Source: Rhodovibrionaceae bacterium | GTDB lineage: Bacteria > Pseudomonadota > Alphaproteobacteria > Kiloniellales > DSM-21159 | Direction of reading: 5' to 3' | NCBI GenBank assembly: GCA_028282405.1 | Contig: JANQIA010000262.1 | Span: 1-37,437 of the forward strand | Length of the DNA stretch: 37,437 bases | In this document: positions 23,955-32,622 of the stretch, piece by piece | Position numbering within the stretch: position 1 is the stretch's first letter | Layout of the letters: the number at the start of each line of letters is the position of its first letter | Notes under the pieces: generated by a model | The model's database searches: none | What the model saw: only the letters and a program-made list of their open reading frames with translations | Told to the model about the DNA's origin: nothing | Translations under genes and position numbers: made by a program

Positions 23955-25265
23955 ATGTCCGAGGGACTGCTTCTAATCCTGGCAAGCGGAGGAGCGGTGG
24001 CCCTTTTCGCGCTGGGAACCCCGATCTTTCTTGTCATGGGTCTCTGGGTGCTGGCCGCACACCTCGCCCTGGACTATTCGCTCGCCAACATCGGCAACGG
24101 CATGTTCGAGGGGCTGAACAGCTTCGCTCTGCTGGCGGCGCCACTCTTCATCCTCACCGGAGATCTGATCGCCGGTGGTGGTATCGCCAGACGCATCACC
24201 GATTTCACTCTAGCTCTTCTTGGCTGGTTGCGCGGCGGCCTCGGCATGGCTTCGCTGACGGCCTGCGGCATCTTCGCAGCGATCAGCGGCTCGAACTCCG
24301 CGACCACGGCGACCATCGGTTCGATCGTCTACCCCACTATGAAGAAGCAGAATTACGCCAGCGGGTTCTCGGCGGCGACGGCTAGCGCGGGCGGCTGCGT
24401 CGGGATCATCATTCCGCCCAGCATCCTCTTCATCATCTACGGCTATCTCAACAACGTGCCGGTGTCGGAGCTGTTCCTGGCGGGCATCGTACCGGGTTTC
24501 ATGATGGTCGTTGCCATGATGCTGGCCTGCTGGTTCATCAGCCGTCGGAAGAGCTATGGCACCATCATTCCCTTTAAAGCCAGCAAGGTCGTTGAGACGG
24601 CACCAGGAGTCAGCCTGGCTCTTGCCGCCGTGCTGCTGGTGCTCTGGGGCATCTATAGCGGCGCGTTCTCACCGACTGAAGCGGCCAGCGTCACGGTGGC
24701 TTACTGCTTATTCGCCGGCCTGTTCCTGACCAGAGAGCTTAAGCTGCGCGAGCTACCGAACCTGATCTTTCGCTCAGCACTGATTATCGGCATCGTGATT
24801 CCGCTGGTGGCGGTCTCGATCATGATGCAGCAGATGTTCGCTGTGATCGGAGTTGCACGCTTCGTTGCCGACGTGCTCGGCGGCATTGGCGTGTACCAGA
24901 TCGTGTTGATCGTTTGCATGGTGGCTGTGTTCGTTGCGGGAACGCTCCTGGAGTCGGTGCCGCTCACCATCATACTGGCGCCGATCCTTGCGCCTGTGGC
25001 TGTCAGCGTAGGTGCGGATCCTTTCCACTTCGCCGTGGTCTTCATGGTTGGCGGAGCGATTGGCTTCATCACGCCGCCGTTCGGTTTGAATCTCTTCGTC
25101 GCCTCGACGATTACCGGGGTTCCCTATCTGCGCATCGCCCGCGCCGTTTTACCCTACCTGGCGACCCTTCTGACGACTTGGATTATCATCGCCATCTTCC
25201 CGCAGCTGACGCTCTTCATGATAGAACTGGCCGGGCTCGGCGGCGGCGGACTGACGATGGAATAG
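23955..25265 (+). CDS. dctM: TRAP transporter large permease (DctM family)
   Basis: 436 residues, strongly hydrophobic with about a dozen membrane segments. Family marks: LNSFALLAAPLFILTGDLI, SGSNSATTATIGSIVYP, the CVGIIIPPSILFIIYG helix hairpin, and a second IGFITPPFGLNLFVAS loop. It is the sodium-coupled transport subunit. It starts 54 bases after dctQ. The stop is two bases before the GTG of the EamA gene, so the four genes probably form one operon. Confidence 0.93.
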   Translation: MSEGLLLILASGGAVALFALGTPIFLVMGLWVLAAHLALDYSLANIGNGMFEGLNSFALLAAPLFILTGDLIAGGGIARRITDFTLALLGWLRGGLGMASLTACGIFAAISGSNSATTATIGSIVYPTMKKQNYASGFSAATASAGGCVGIIIPPSILFIIYGYLNNVPVSELFLAGIVPGFMMVVAMMLACWFISRRKSYGTIIPFKASKVVETAPGVSLALAAVLLVLWGIYSGAFSPTEAASVTVAYCLFAGLFLTRELKLRELPNLIFRSALIIGIVIPLVAVSIMMQQMFAVIGVARFVADVLGGIGVYQIVLIVCMVAVFVAGTLLESVPLTIILAPILAPVAVSVGADPFHFAVVFMVGGAIGFITPPFGLNLFVASTITGVPYLRIARAVLPYLATLLTTWIIIAIFPQLTLFMIELAGLGGGGLTME

Positions 25266-25267
25266 GT

Positions 25268-26209
25268 GTGAGCCGACAAGGCGAACACCGAGCCGCGCCG
25301 ACGAGCGGACGCGCTGCTGGCAGCGGCAGCGGGGTGGCCCACGCGCTGATGCTCGGGGCGGTCTTCACCTTCGCTTCCGGCATGGTGGTCAACAAGTCGC
25401 TCGTTCTCGCGATCTCCCCCAGCGAAGTGCTGGCAGGCCAGTTGTTGATCGGCCTCGCTTGTCTCTGGACCTACCTGATCGTCCGGGACGGCCTACCGCG
25501 GCTTGGGCCGGACTGCTGGTGGATGATTCTCATGGGTCTTTGCGCGCCCGGCCTGGTCAACGTCGCAAACATTCTCGGCATGCAGCGTACCAGCGCGGTC
25601 AACGTGGTGATAATCTGGTCCCTCATGCCTTTGCTGGTTCAGGTCTTGGGCCGACTCGTGCTACGCGAGCCACTGCGCGGTAGCCTCGTGCTCGGTTGTA
25701 TCATCGCGTTTTGCGGCGTCCTGCTCATCCTGTTGAGCCGATACGACCAGGAAGCCGGGTCGCTGCAAGGCGACCTTCTCATCGTCTGCGCCGTTATGGC
25801 CTCGATCGTGACCCAGCTCCTTGGCCGGCGGGTCAACCAACACTCCGACAGCCTGACGGTCGCGACGATACAGGTCACGGCAGCCGCCGTCTTGGCGCTG
25901 GCCGCCTTTCCTCTGCTGCATGGCGGAGAACCGTACTTCAACGGATGGTCACGGAAGGTCGCAATCGAAATGGCCTATGTGGGTATCGTCTCCACTTTCC
26001 TGCTGTTCCTGCTCTACAACAGAGCGCTCAGCAACCTGCCGGTCGGCCGGGTCGGGCTGTTCATGACGCTGGTGCCGGCCATCGGGACCCTCGGGGCCGC
26101 GAGCTACCTCGACGAAGCCGTCTCGGCGACCGATCTGGCGGGCCTTGCCGTGGTGATGTTCGGGGTCGGGCTGCCGTTCCTGATCGACCGCTTGCGCGGC
26201 GGAGCGTGA
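25268..26209 (+). CDS. EamA/DMT-family permease
   Basis: 313 residues from GTG 25268. Ten membrane segments are arranged as two EamA halves: LMLGAVFTFASGMVVNKS, LLIGLACLWTYLIV, and a second half from LLIVCAVMASIVTQLLG to VVMFGVGLPFLIDRL. The LVPAIGTLGAASYLDE stretch is typical of drug/metabolite transporters. It could export a by-product or intermediate of the pathway, or an amino-acid-like compound. It follows dctM directly and converges on the hydrolase gene with six bases between stops. Confidence 0.85.
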   Translation: MSRQGEHRAAPTSGRAAGSGSGVAHALMLGAVFTFASGMVVNKSLVLAISPSEVLAGQLLIGLACLWTYLIVRDGLPRLGPDCWWMILMGLCAPGLVNVANILGMQRTSAVNVVIIWSLMPLLVQVLGRLVLREPLRGSLVLGCIIAFCGVLLILLSRYDQEAGSLQGDLLIVCAVMASIVTQLLGRRVNQHSDSLTVATIQVTAAAVLALAAFPLLHGGEPYFNGWSRKVAIEMAYVGIVSTFLLFLLYNRALSNLPVGRVGLFMTLVPAIGTLGAASYLDEAVSATDLAGLAVVMFGVGLPFLIDRLRGGA

Positions 26210-26215
26210 GGCCGC

Positions 26216-27109
26216 TCAGCGCGGCACGGCTAGCTCTTCGCGGACCGCAGCGATCACCGCCTCGGGCCGTTCCTGGGCAAGCCAGTGATAATTGTCGGGA
26301 AAGGCGGTGACCGTCATCTGTTCAACCCAGGGACGGGCCAGGTCGTTGAGGACGGGCTCCAACGCCTCGTCGCGCAGGCCCCACAAGACCCGGACGGGGC
26401 AAAGAATCGGGGCAGGCGTTTCTTCGGCTAGGGCGGCGAGGCGCGCCATGAAGCCGCGGTAATAGTTGACCGTCGCTCCAGCCGCACCGGGCCTCTCGAA
26501 AGCCGCCCTGTAAACCGCGACCTCCTCAGCGCTCGCGGCGCGTGACAAGCGGATCGTACCGTCCCGAAACTGCTCGCGGTAAAGCCGCTCCGAGATACCC
26601 TCCGCCGCCAAGGTCAGAAAGACGTACCAGCCTTTGGTCCGCTGGGCCGGATGACGCAGTAGGCCCCGCGCCCAGGCATGCGGGTGTGGAGCGTTCAACT
26701 GAATCAGCCGTTCAACCCGCTCAGGCCTCGTCATGGCAAGCCAGTAAGCAAGGATACCGCCCCAATCGTGCCCGACGACTGGCAGCGGCTCGTGAATACC
26801 GACGGCATCCAGCAAACCGGTCATGTCGTCGACCAAGGTATCCAGGCCGTACAGGCTCGTAACGTCGCCCATCGGTTTGTCGGAGAGGTTGAAGCCCCGC
26901 AGATCCGGGGCGATGACCCGGTGATCCTGCGCCAAGTCCGGCATCACCTTACGCCAAGACCACCAAAACTCCGGGAAGCCGTGCAGCAGCAAGAGGGGCG
27001 AACCTTCTCCCATTTCGGCGACGTGGAGACGAACGCCATTCGTCGTCACCATCCGGTGGCGGCACCCCGGCAGGCTCGGCTCACCAAGCCCTGTAGCGGC
27101 CTCGCTCAT
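26216..27109 (-). CDS. Alpha/beta hydrolase, epoxide hydrolase/dehalogenase-like
   Basis: 297 residues from ATG 27109, overlapping the SDR stop by ATGA. The oxyanion motif is LLLLHGFPEFWWSW. The nucleophile elbow is VVGHDWGGILAYW with Asp, as in epoxide hydrolases and haloalkane dehalogenases, not the Ser of esterases. The acid is probably Asp in GLRDEALEP and the base His in NYHWLAQE. No signal peptide. It could open an epoxide, remove a halide, or hydrolyse a C-C or ester bond in the catabolic pathway. Last gene of the minus-strand VOC-SDR-hydrolase operon. Confidence 0.85.
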   Translation of the reverse strand: MSEAATGLGEPSLPGCRHRMVTTNGVRLHVAEMGEGSPLLLLHGFPEFWWSWRKVMPDLAQDHRVIAPDLRGFNLSDKPMGDVTSLYGLDTLVDDMTGLLDAVGIHEPLPVVGHDWGGILAYWLAMTRPERVERLIQLNAPHPHAWARGLLRHPAQRTKGWYVFLTLAAEGISERLYREQFRDGTIRLSRAASAEEVAVYRAAFERPGAAGATVNYYRGFMARLAALAEETPAPILCPVRVLWGLRDEALEPVLNDLARPWVEQMTVTAFPDNYHWLAQERPEAVIAAVREELAVPR

Positions 27110-27924
27110 GCTCTCGGAAAGCCGCCGTAGGGCACCCAGCCGGCCGCAGCCATCACGCCACCATCCGCTGGAAGGGTCACGCCGGTGATCGCGCTGGCGC
27201 TGGGGCTCAGCAGAAAGTGGATCGCTTCGGCGATCTCCTCCGCATGCATCAGGCGCCTTTGAGGCGTGGCGGCAATAATGGGCGAGAGATCGCGCGTTGT
27301 GCCGTCTGCCTTCGGTTTGCGCAGCAGGGGAGTATCGGTCCAGCCAGGGGCGACGGCATTGACGCGGACGCCCTTGGCCGCCCAATGAACGGCCAACGAT
27401 TGCGTCAGACTCACCACCGCAGCCTTACCTGCCCCATAGGCCAGCACGGGTCCGGGCCGGAACGAAAGAACGGAGGCCAGCAGAACCATGGCGCCACCTC
27501 CACCCGCAGCCATCCGCGATCCGAAAGTGCGCGCCGCGACGTAGCTCGAGCGGACATGACTGTCCAAGACACGGTCGAAGTCGTCGGCGGAAAAGTCTTC
27601 GATCGCTGTGGCGGGCTGAGCGAGGCCCGCAGAGGCGACCAAAGCGTCGACCGGCGGCAGCCCGCTGTCCGCGACCCGGGCGGCGGCTCGCTCCACCGCA
27701 GCCTCATCGGTCACGTCGACCTCCAAAGCCAGGCAATCCTTGCCAATCTCCTCTGCGAGCTGTTGGGCGGCTGGCCCGTTGAGGTCGAGAAGCACAACTG
27801 CAGCGCCATCGGCCACCGCACGACGGGCGTAAGCGGCGCCGATGCCGCTGGCCCCTCCGGTGATGGCGATGCAACGGGGGCTGTTTCCTCGACCCAGACT
27901 TCCTTGGCCGGAACCTTCGCTCAT
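27106..27924 (-). CDS. SDR-family oxidoreductase
   Basis: 272 residues from ATG 27924 with CTGGAGG six bases upstream; it overlaps the VOC stop. NAD(P) motif TGGASGIGAAYARR, ASAG in place of NNAG, catalytic Ser (LASVLSF), and Tyr/Lys in YGAGK. PGWTDTPLL and the ending GVTLPADGG are typical of classical SDRs. It probably oxidises an alcohol, with an Asp after strand 2 (LLDLNG) suggesting NAD. Coupled to the hydrolase downstream by ATGA. Confidence 0.88.
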   Translation of the reverse strand: MSEGSGQGSLGRGNSPRCIAITGGASGIGAAYARRAVADGAAVVLLDLNGPAAQQLAEEIGKDCLALEVDVTDEAAVERAAARVADSGLPPVDALVASAGLAQPATAIEDFSADDFDRVLDSHVRSSYVAARTFGSRMAAGGGGAMVLLASVLSFRPGPVLAYGAGKAAVVSLTQSLAVHWAAKGVRVNAVAPGWTDTPLLRKPKADGTTRDLSPIIAATPQRRLMHAEEIAEAIHFLLSPSASAITGVTLPADGGVMAAAGWVPYGGFPRA

Positions 27925-28394
27925 GCGCATCCTCCAGTCGGGCGAAGCTCGATGAACTCCACGACAACGCGTTCCGGGCCTTCCATGTAAAAGACTTTGG
28001 TTCGCCCGCCGCGCAGCTCTTGTGGCGGCGATAGACAGGCATAGCCTGCCTCGGTGACGGCTTGATAGGCCAGATCGACATCGTCCACTTCCATCGCCAT
28101 GTGAGTGTAGCCGACATCGCACTGCAGGCCGGGGTCGTCCGTGCCGTTATGGGAACGATAGGCAAAAAGCTCGAGCCGTTGGCCGCCGCGCCGCAACATC
28201 GCCCAATCGACGACCGCTCCCGGCAAGCCGACCACGGTGCCTAGCGCTGGCTCGTCGCGGGCCACCATCTCCGCCTCCACTTCGAAACCCAAGAAACCCG
28301 TATAGAACGACCTTGCGTTCGAGAAATCGCGCACGCACACCGCGGTATGATGAACCCCCCGGATCTGGTCAGCGATAGGCTTGCTCGCCTGCAC
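27921..28394 (-). CDS. VOC (glyoxalase/dioxygenase fold) protein
   Basis: 157 residues from GTG 28394, chosen because AAGGGAGGG lies six bases upstream; an ATG at 28412 has no such site. Two beta-alpha-beta-beta-beta modules. Metal ligands are VHHTAVCVRD (His), QRLELFAY (Glu), YTHMAMEVDD (His) and VVVEFIEL (Glu), the full H/E/H/E set of glyoxalase I, methylmalonyl-CoA epimerase and related enzymes. First gene of the minus operon; the operator at 28416-28429 lies just upstream. An isomerase or lyase role is likely, the substrate unknown. Confidence 0.82.
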   Translation of the reverse strand: MQASKPIADQIRGVHHTAVCVRDFSNARSFYTGFLGFEVEAEMVARDEPALGTVVGLPGAVVDWAMLRRGGQRLELFAYRSHNGTDDPGLQCDVGYTHMAMEVDDVDLAYQAVTEAGYACLSPPQELRGGRTKVFYMEGPERVVVEFIELRPTGGCA

Positions 28395-28415
28395 GGCTTT
28401 CCCTCCCTTCATTTC

Positions 28416-28429
28416 TGTTAGCGATATCA
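28416..28429. promoter_or_regulatory. Candidate LacI-family operator upstream of VOC operon
   Basis: TGTTAGCGATATCA matches TGTTAGCGCTAACA at 12 of 14 positions. On the minus strand it overlaps TATGAT, a good -10 candidate, some 20 bases before the GTG start of the VOC gene. Binding there would block the promoter. Supported by the related sites at 21795 and 28535. Confidence 0.55.
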
Positions 28430-28534
28430 TACAAGCACTTGAACAAAATACCAGAGAAAGTGCTGTAAAACCTAATGTTTGGAATGAAACCAATCACCTC
28501 CGATCTCACATCGAGCACAGAGTAGCCTTGTAAA

Positions 28535-28548
28535 TGGTAACGCTAACT
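28535..28548. promoter_or_regulatory. Candidate LacI-family operator upstream of acyl-CoA ligase operon
   Basis: TGGTAACGCTAACT matches TGTTAGCGCTAACA at 11 of 14 positions, with the right half intact (CGCTAAC). It lies 45 bases before the GTG at 28593, in the divergent region shared with the VOC operon, 105 bases from the site at 28416. The pair could be looped by a LacI-type tetramer or read separately. Confidence 0.5.
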
Positions 28549-28592
28549 CCTAAACTTGGTGCTAAACGGGATTGCCGTGCTTGGAGGCGGCC

Positions 28593-30107
28593 GTGTTACC
28601 AATCGAGTTCTTTCGCAGGGCCGTACTGCAACACCAAGATCGCATCGCGCTGGAAGATTCTCGCCAAAGCACCTGCTTTGCAGAGTTGGCGCATCGCGTG
28701 GACGCGATGGCGGCGGCGCTGCAGGATCGTATCCAGACGGCGGGCGCCCGGGTCGGCCTCTGCGCCACGAACAGTGTCGATCATGTGACCGCGCTCTTGG
28801 CCTGCCTCGCTGCTGGGATGACCTGGGTTCCCTTGAATCCACGCCTTGGCAAGGCGGAACTGGAGGCCGTGCTCGCTCTTGCGCGACCGGAGCTGATACT
28901 CTGCGAAGATGGCTGCCGCAACCGTCTGCCGGACTGGGATGGACCGATCGTGCGCCTCGCCCCGCAGAAGAACGGACCGAGCGGGCTCTGCGCCACGGAC
29001 TGGCTGCGCCACTACGCTGGCAAGCGACCGGCTTCCAGCCTTCACGACCTCTCTGCCACCCAAGCGATCAAGTTCACCAGCGGTTCATCGGGCAAACCAA
29101 AGGGCGTGGTGCAATCCTGCAGATCCTGGAACGTGCATGCGGCATCCATCACCCAGGCCTTCGGCTTTGCGCAGGATGAGCGATTCCTCGCCGCTGCGCC
29201 GATCACGCACGGCACCTCCTGTTTCCTACTGCCGGTCTTGGCCGCCGGAGGCACCATCGTGATCGGCGAGTCGCCAAAGCCGGACGCGGTCCTCACCGCC
29301 CTCGTCGAGCGAGAGATCACGGCCACCTACTTGACGCCAACGATGATCTACAACCTTCTCTCGGAGCCCGGCGCGCGGGACAGCTCCTTTTCCCGAATGC
29401 GTCATCTGATTTACTCTGGAGCCCCTATGCGCCTGGAGCAGATCCGCGAAACTCTGGCCGTCTTCCCAGGTGCCTTGGAGACCTGTTACGGCCAAGCCGA
29501 GGCGCCGCAGATCATCTCCTACATGCGCGGACCCGACTTCATGGATCGGGCCAATCACGGCAGCGTCGGCTTTCCGGGCCTGCTTGTTCAGATTGGAATC
29601 TTGGATGAAACGATGCACCCCTTGGCGGCAGGGGAGGTCGGCGAGATCTGCGTGCGCGGCGATCTGATCGCGGATGGCTACTTGGACAACCCGGAGGCCG
29701 AAGCCGAAGCTTTTCGCGAAGGCTGGCTACGGACGGGTGATCTCGGCCGCTTCGATGGTAACGGCCGGCTTTGGATCGAAGGCCGGAAGAAGGAAGTAAT
29801 CATCTCAGGGGGCTTCAACATCTATCCCAAGGACGTGGAAAATGCCCTTGGCCGCCACCCGGCCGTTCTCGAGTGCACCGTCTTCGGCGTCGAGGATCCG
29901 AAATGGGGCGAGGCCGTGCATGCTGCCATCGAGCTGCACGCCAACACCAACGTCGACGAACGCGAGCTGATCGATTTCGTCAAGCGCACGCTCGACTCCG
30001 TCAAGGCGCCCAAGCGCATCCATACCGTCGACAGCTTGCCGCGCAATGCTGTTGGCAAGATCATGCGCCGGGAAGCCAAGGCCATGGTCATGGAAACTGC
30101 AGAATGA
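28593..30107 (+). CDS. AMP-dependent acyl-CoA synthetase/ligase
   Basis: 504 residues from GTG 28593, chosen for GGAGG at 28583-28587; a TTG at 28572 is possible. ANL-family motifs in order: FTSGSSGKPKG (about 161, phosphate loop), CYGQAEAP (about 298), RTGDLG (about 380), KEVIISGGFNIYPKDVE (hinge), and NAVGKIMRRE with the adenylation Lys (about 489). It would activate a carboxylic acid to its CoA thioester through an acyl-AMP. It belongs to the medium-chain/long-chain/aromatic branch; the acid is not predictable. The next gene starts inside its stop codon (ATGA). Confidence 0.92.
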   Translation: MLPIEFFRRAVLQHQDRIALEDSRQSTCFAELAHRVDAMAAALQDRIQTAGARVGLCATNSVDHVTALLACLAAGMTWVPLNPRLGKAELEAVLALARPELILCEDGCRNRLPDWDGPIVRLAPQKNGPSGLCATDWLRHYAGKRPASSLHDLSATQAIKFTSGSSGKPKGVVQSCRSWNVHAASITQAFGFAQDERFLAAAPITHGTSCFLLPVLAAGGTIVIGESPKPDAVLTALVEREITATYLTPTMIYNLLSEPGARDSSFSRMRHLIYSGAPMRLEQIRETLAVFPGALETCYGQAEAPQIISYMRGPDFMDRANHGSVGFPGLLVQIGILDETMHPLAAGEVGEICVRGDLIADGYLDNPEAEAEAFREGWLRTGDLGRFDGNGRLWIEGRKKEVIISGGFNIYPKDVENALGRHPAVLECTVFGVEDPKWGEAVHAAIELHANTNVDERELIDFVKRTLDSVKAPKRIHTVDSLPRNAVGKIMRREAKAMVMETAE

Positions 30108-31027
30108 CCTCGGAAGCCAATAGGTTGGAGGAGATGAAGCGGCGCTTCGGCGCCGGCCACTTTGCGGACGTGCCCGGTGCACGCCTGCACTACGCCCGGA
30201 TGGGCGAAAAGGGCCCGCCGCTCATCCTGTTGCACGGGTGGCCCGAGTTCTGGCTGACTTGGTATCGCAACATGCCAGCGTTGGCAGAGCGGTATCGTGT
30301 CTTCGCCCCCGACATCCGGGGATTCGGCGAGAGCCGCAGCCACGACCGTCCGGCTCATGCAGCCCTGACGCCCGATATCATCGCGGCCGATCTCGCGGCC
30401 CTGATGGATGCTCTTGAGATCGAACGCGCTGGCTTCGTTGCCCATGACGTTGGCGCCAACGCCATGCAGTGCTTCGCCCGCTTATACCCCGAGCGGGTCG
30501 CCGCGCTGTTCTTCTTCAATTGCCCCTACCCCGGCATCGGCCGCCGCTGGGCCGACGCGGACAGCATTCCAGAGATTTGGTATCAGACTTTCAACCAGCT
30601 CAGCCTCGCTAAAGCGCTGGTCGGCTACAACCGCGATACCGTTGCCATCTATATCGGCTGGATCCTCTCGCACTGGTCGCACGACCCGGCCTGCTTCGCG
30701 GAAGATGTCGAACTCTGGATTGAGAATTTCAGTGCGCCCGGCGCCTTGGAGGGCGGCTTCGCCTGGTACAAGGGCATCGACACGGCACGACGATCGATGA
30801 TACGCGACGGCCCGCCCGTTGACCTATCACCGATTGATGCACCGACCCGTGTTCTTTGGGGAGAGTCGGACAAGGTGCTGAGACCTGAATGGGTCGACCG
30901 ACTGGGCGATTGGTTCTCTGACGTCCGCGTCAGCATCCAGCCCAGTGCGGGGCACTTCGTTCACTACGAGCAGGCCGAGATGGCCAACCGCGAGATGCTA
31001 CGGTTCCTTCGGGCTTCGCTAGCATGA
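30104..31027 (+). CDS. Alpha/beta hydrolase, haloacid dehalogenase/epoxide hydrolase-like
   Basis: 307 residues from ATG 30104; a second ATG at 30134 has GGAGGAG directly before it and may be the true start. Oxyanion motif LILLHGWPEFWLTWYR, nucleophile elbow VAHDVGANAMQ with Asp, acid Asp in GESDKVLRP, base His in SAGHFVHYEQ. Asp rather than Ser again points to an epoxide, C-halogen or similar bond, as in fluoroacetate dehalogenase relatives. It is the second enzyme of this type in the island and only distantly like the one at 26216. Coupled to the ligase by ATGA. Confidence 0.85.
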   Translation: MTSEANRLEEMKRRFGAGHFADVPGARLHYARMGEKGPPLILLHGWPEFWLTWYRNMPALAERYRVFAPDIRGFGESRSHDRPAHAALTPDIIAADLAALMDALEIERAGFVAHDVGANAMQCFARLYPERVAALFFFNCPYPGIGRRWADADSIPEIWYQTFNQLSLAKALVGYNRDTVAIYIGWILSHWSHDPACFAEDVELWIENFSAPGALEGGFAWYKGIDTARRSMIRDGPPVDLSPIDAPTRVLWGESDKVLRPEWVDRLGDWFSDVRVSIQPSAGHFVHYEQAEMANREMLRFLRASLA

Positions 31028-31059
31028 GGCGGTGAGACGAAGCAGTGAGAGAAATCAGT

Positions 31060-31818
31060 ATGGGAACGAAGCGTGACGTGATCGTGGTGACCGGTGGCTC
31101 CGGCGGCATCGGCGCCGCAGCGGCGCGGAGTATGGCACAGCCGCAGCGCGCCTTTGTCCTCCAGTATGCCAAGAACGTGGAGAAGGCAGAGGCTGTGGCA
31201 CAGGCGGTGCGGTCGCGTGGGGCCGAAGCGATCACCGTCCAGGGCGACATGTCGCGGGAACAGGATATCGTCAGCCTTTTCGAGCAAGCTGCGGCACAGT
31301 TCGGGCCTGTGACCGGAGCAGTAGCCAGCGCCGGCACCGACCATCCCAAGATGCCCACCTTGGAGCTGACCGGCGAGGAGATCTCGCGTGTCCTGTCTCT
31401 CAACACCGCCGGCGTGCTTCTGACCTGCCGCGAGGCGGTTCGGCATATGCCGGAAAGCGGTAACCGTGCGATCGTCGTCGTCTCTTCTTGGGCAGCAGCC
31501 ACGGGCGGGCGACCCGGCATGGCACTCTATGCCGCGAGCAAGGCAGCCATCGACGCCTTTACCATGGGCACGGCGCGAGAGCTGGCCCCGCGTGGCATTC
31601 GGATCAACTCGGTGCGTCCGGGCATGACCGAGACCGATATGATCGCCCCGGCGACTGACACGCCACAAAAAGCCGCGGCGGCGAAGGCAACGATTCCCCT
31701 CGGCCGGTTCGCCACGGCGGAGGAAGTCGGGGATACCATCGCATTTCTGATGTCGGAGAGTGCGAGCTTCATAACCGGGGCCCGGCTGGAGATCTCCGGT
31801 GGCGGCATCAAGATCTAG
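31060..31818 (+). CDS. SDR-family oxidoreductase (FabG-like)
   Basis: 252 residues from ATG 31060; GTG 31045 is an alternative start. TGGSGGIGAAAARSM for cofactor, ASAG (VASAGTDHP), LNTAGVLLTCR, catalytic Ser in VVVSSWAA, and YAASK with Tyr and Lys. RPGMTETDM and ARLEISGGG complete the classical SDR pattern. The residues after strand 2 (LQYAKNVEKAE) lack the acidic NAD-specific residue, so NADP is possible. Plus-strand operon with the ligase and the hydrolase. Confidence 0.88.
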   Translation: MGTKRDVIVVTGGSGGIGAAAARSMAQPQRAFVLQYAKNVEKAEAVAQAVRSRGAEAITVQGDMSREQDIVSLFEQAAAQFGPVTGAVASAGTDHPKMPTLELTGEEISRVLSLNTAGVLLTCREAVRHMPESGNRAIVVVSSWAAATGGRPGMALYAASKAAIDAFTMGTARELAPRGIRINSVRPGMTETDMIAPATDTPQKAAAAKATIPLGRFATAEEVGDTIAFLMSESASFITGARLEISGGGIKI

Positions 31819-31850
31819 ACGCACAGCGCACATTGCATGGGGAGTAAGAC

Positions 31851-32582
31851 ATGCCGGGTACATTTGAGGGCAGGAACATCATCCTGACCGGTGCCGCCGG
31901 CGGCATCGGCCGGGCCATCGCCGCACTGTTGTCCGAACAAGGCGCCCGACTGCTGCTTATAGACCCCGACGGCGAGAGGCTGGATGCGATGACCAGATCG
32001 CTCGGCAACGGCCCGCACTGGACAGCGACCTCCTACCTCGAAAGCCCCGAAGCCTGCGGAGCCGCACTGTCGTGCGTCGACGGGCCAATCTATGGCGTGG
32101 TGCATATGGCCGGCATATTCGAGAAGCACGATCTCAGCCCGGAAGCGCGCGAAGTCTACGACCGGACCCTAGCGGCGAACTTAACCAACGGCTTCGATCT
32201 GACAACGGCCGCCATGGCGCGGCTGGTGACGGATCAGCCGGCTCGCTTGGTGTTCGCAAGCTCTCTTGCCTTCCGACGCGGCAGCATGGGGCGTGTCGCC
32301 TATTCCGCCGCCAAAGGCGGGGTCGCCGGACTGGTTCGGGGCTTGGCCCGCAACCTGGGGCCAAAGGCATTGGTCAACGGCATTGCCCCGGGCGTGATCG
32401 AAACCCCGATGGTACGGCAGATCAAGCAAGAGCGCGGCGAGGCCATGGTCAAGGAGATCCCGCTCGGCCGGCTGGGTCGGGCCGAGGAAGTCGCCGGTGT
32501 GGTGTTGTTCTTGCTCGGCCCACATGCGAGCTACATAACGGGCCAGATCATCAACGTCGACGGCGGGCTGATCAATTCGTGA
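31851..32582 (+). CDS. SDR-family oxidoreductase
   Basis: 243 residues with GGGGAG before ATG 31851. TGAAGGIGRAIAALL, an acidic residue after strand 2 (LLIDPDG) favouring NAD, HMAG in place of NNAG, Ser in VFASSLAF, YSAAK, and the C-terminal PHASYITGQIINVDGG. Third SDR of the island; 32 bases after the previous one and 40 before the LacI gene, so one transcript is likely. Confidence 0.88.
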   Translation: MPGTFEGRNIILTGAAGGIGRAIAALLSEQGARLLLIDPDGERLDAMTRSLGNGPHWTATSYLESPEACGAALSCVDGPIYGVVHMAGIFEKHDLSPEAREVYDRTLAANLTNGFDLTTAAMARLVTDQPARLVFASSLAFRRGSMGRVAYSAAKGGVAGLVRGLARNLGPKALVNGIAPGVIETPMVRQIKQERGEAMVKEIPLGRLGRAEEVAGVVLFLLGPHASYITGQIINVDGGLINS

Positions 32583-32622
32583 CCCGGTCCTTCGGGCCGG
32601 CCAGATCTGACAGGTTCCAGCG

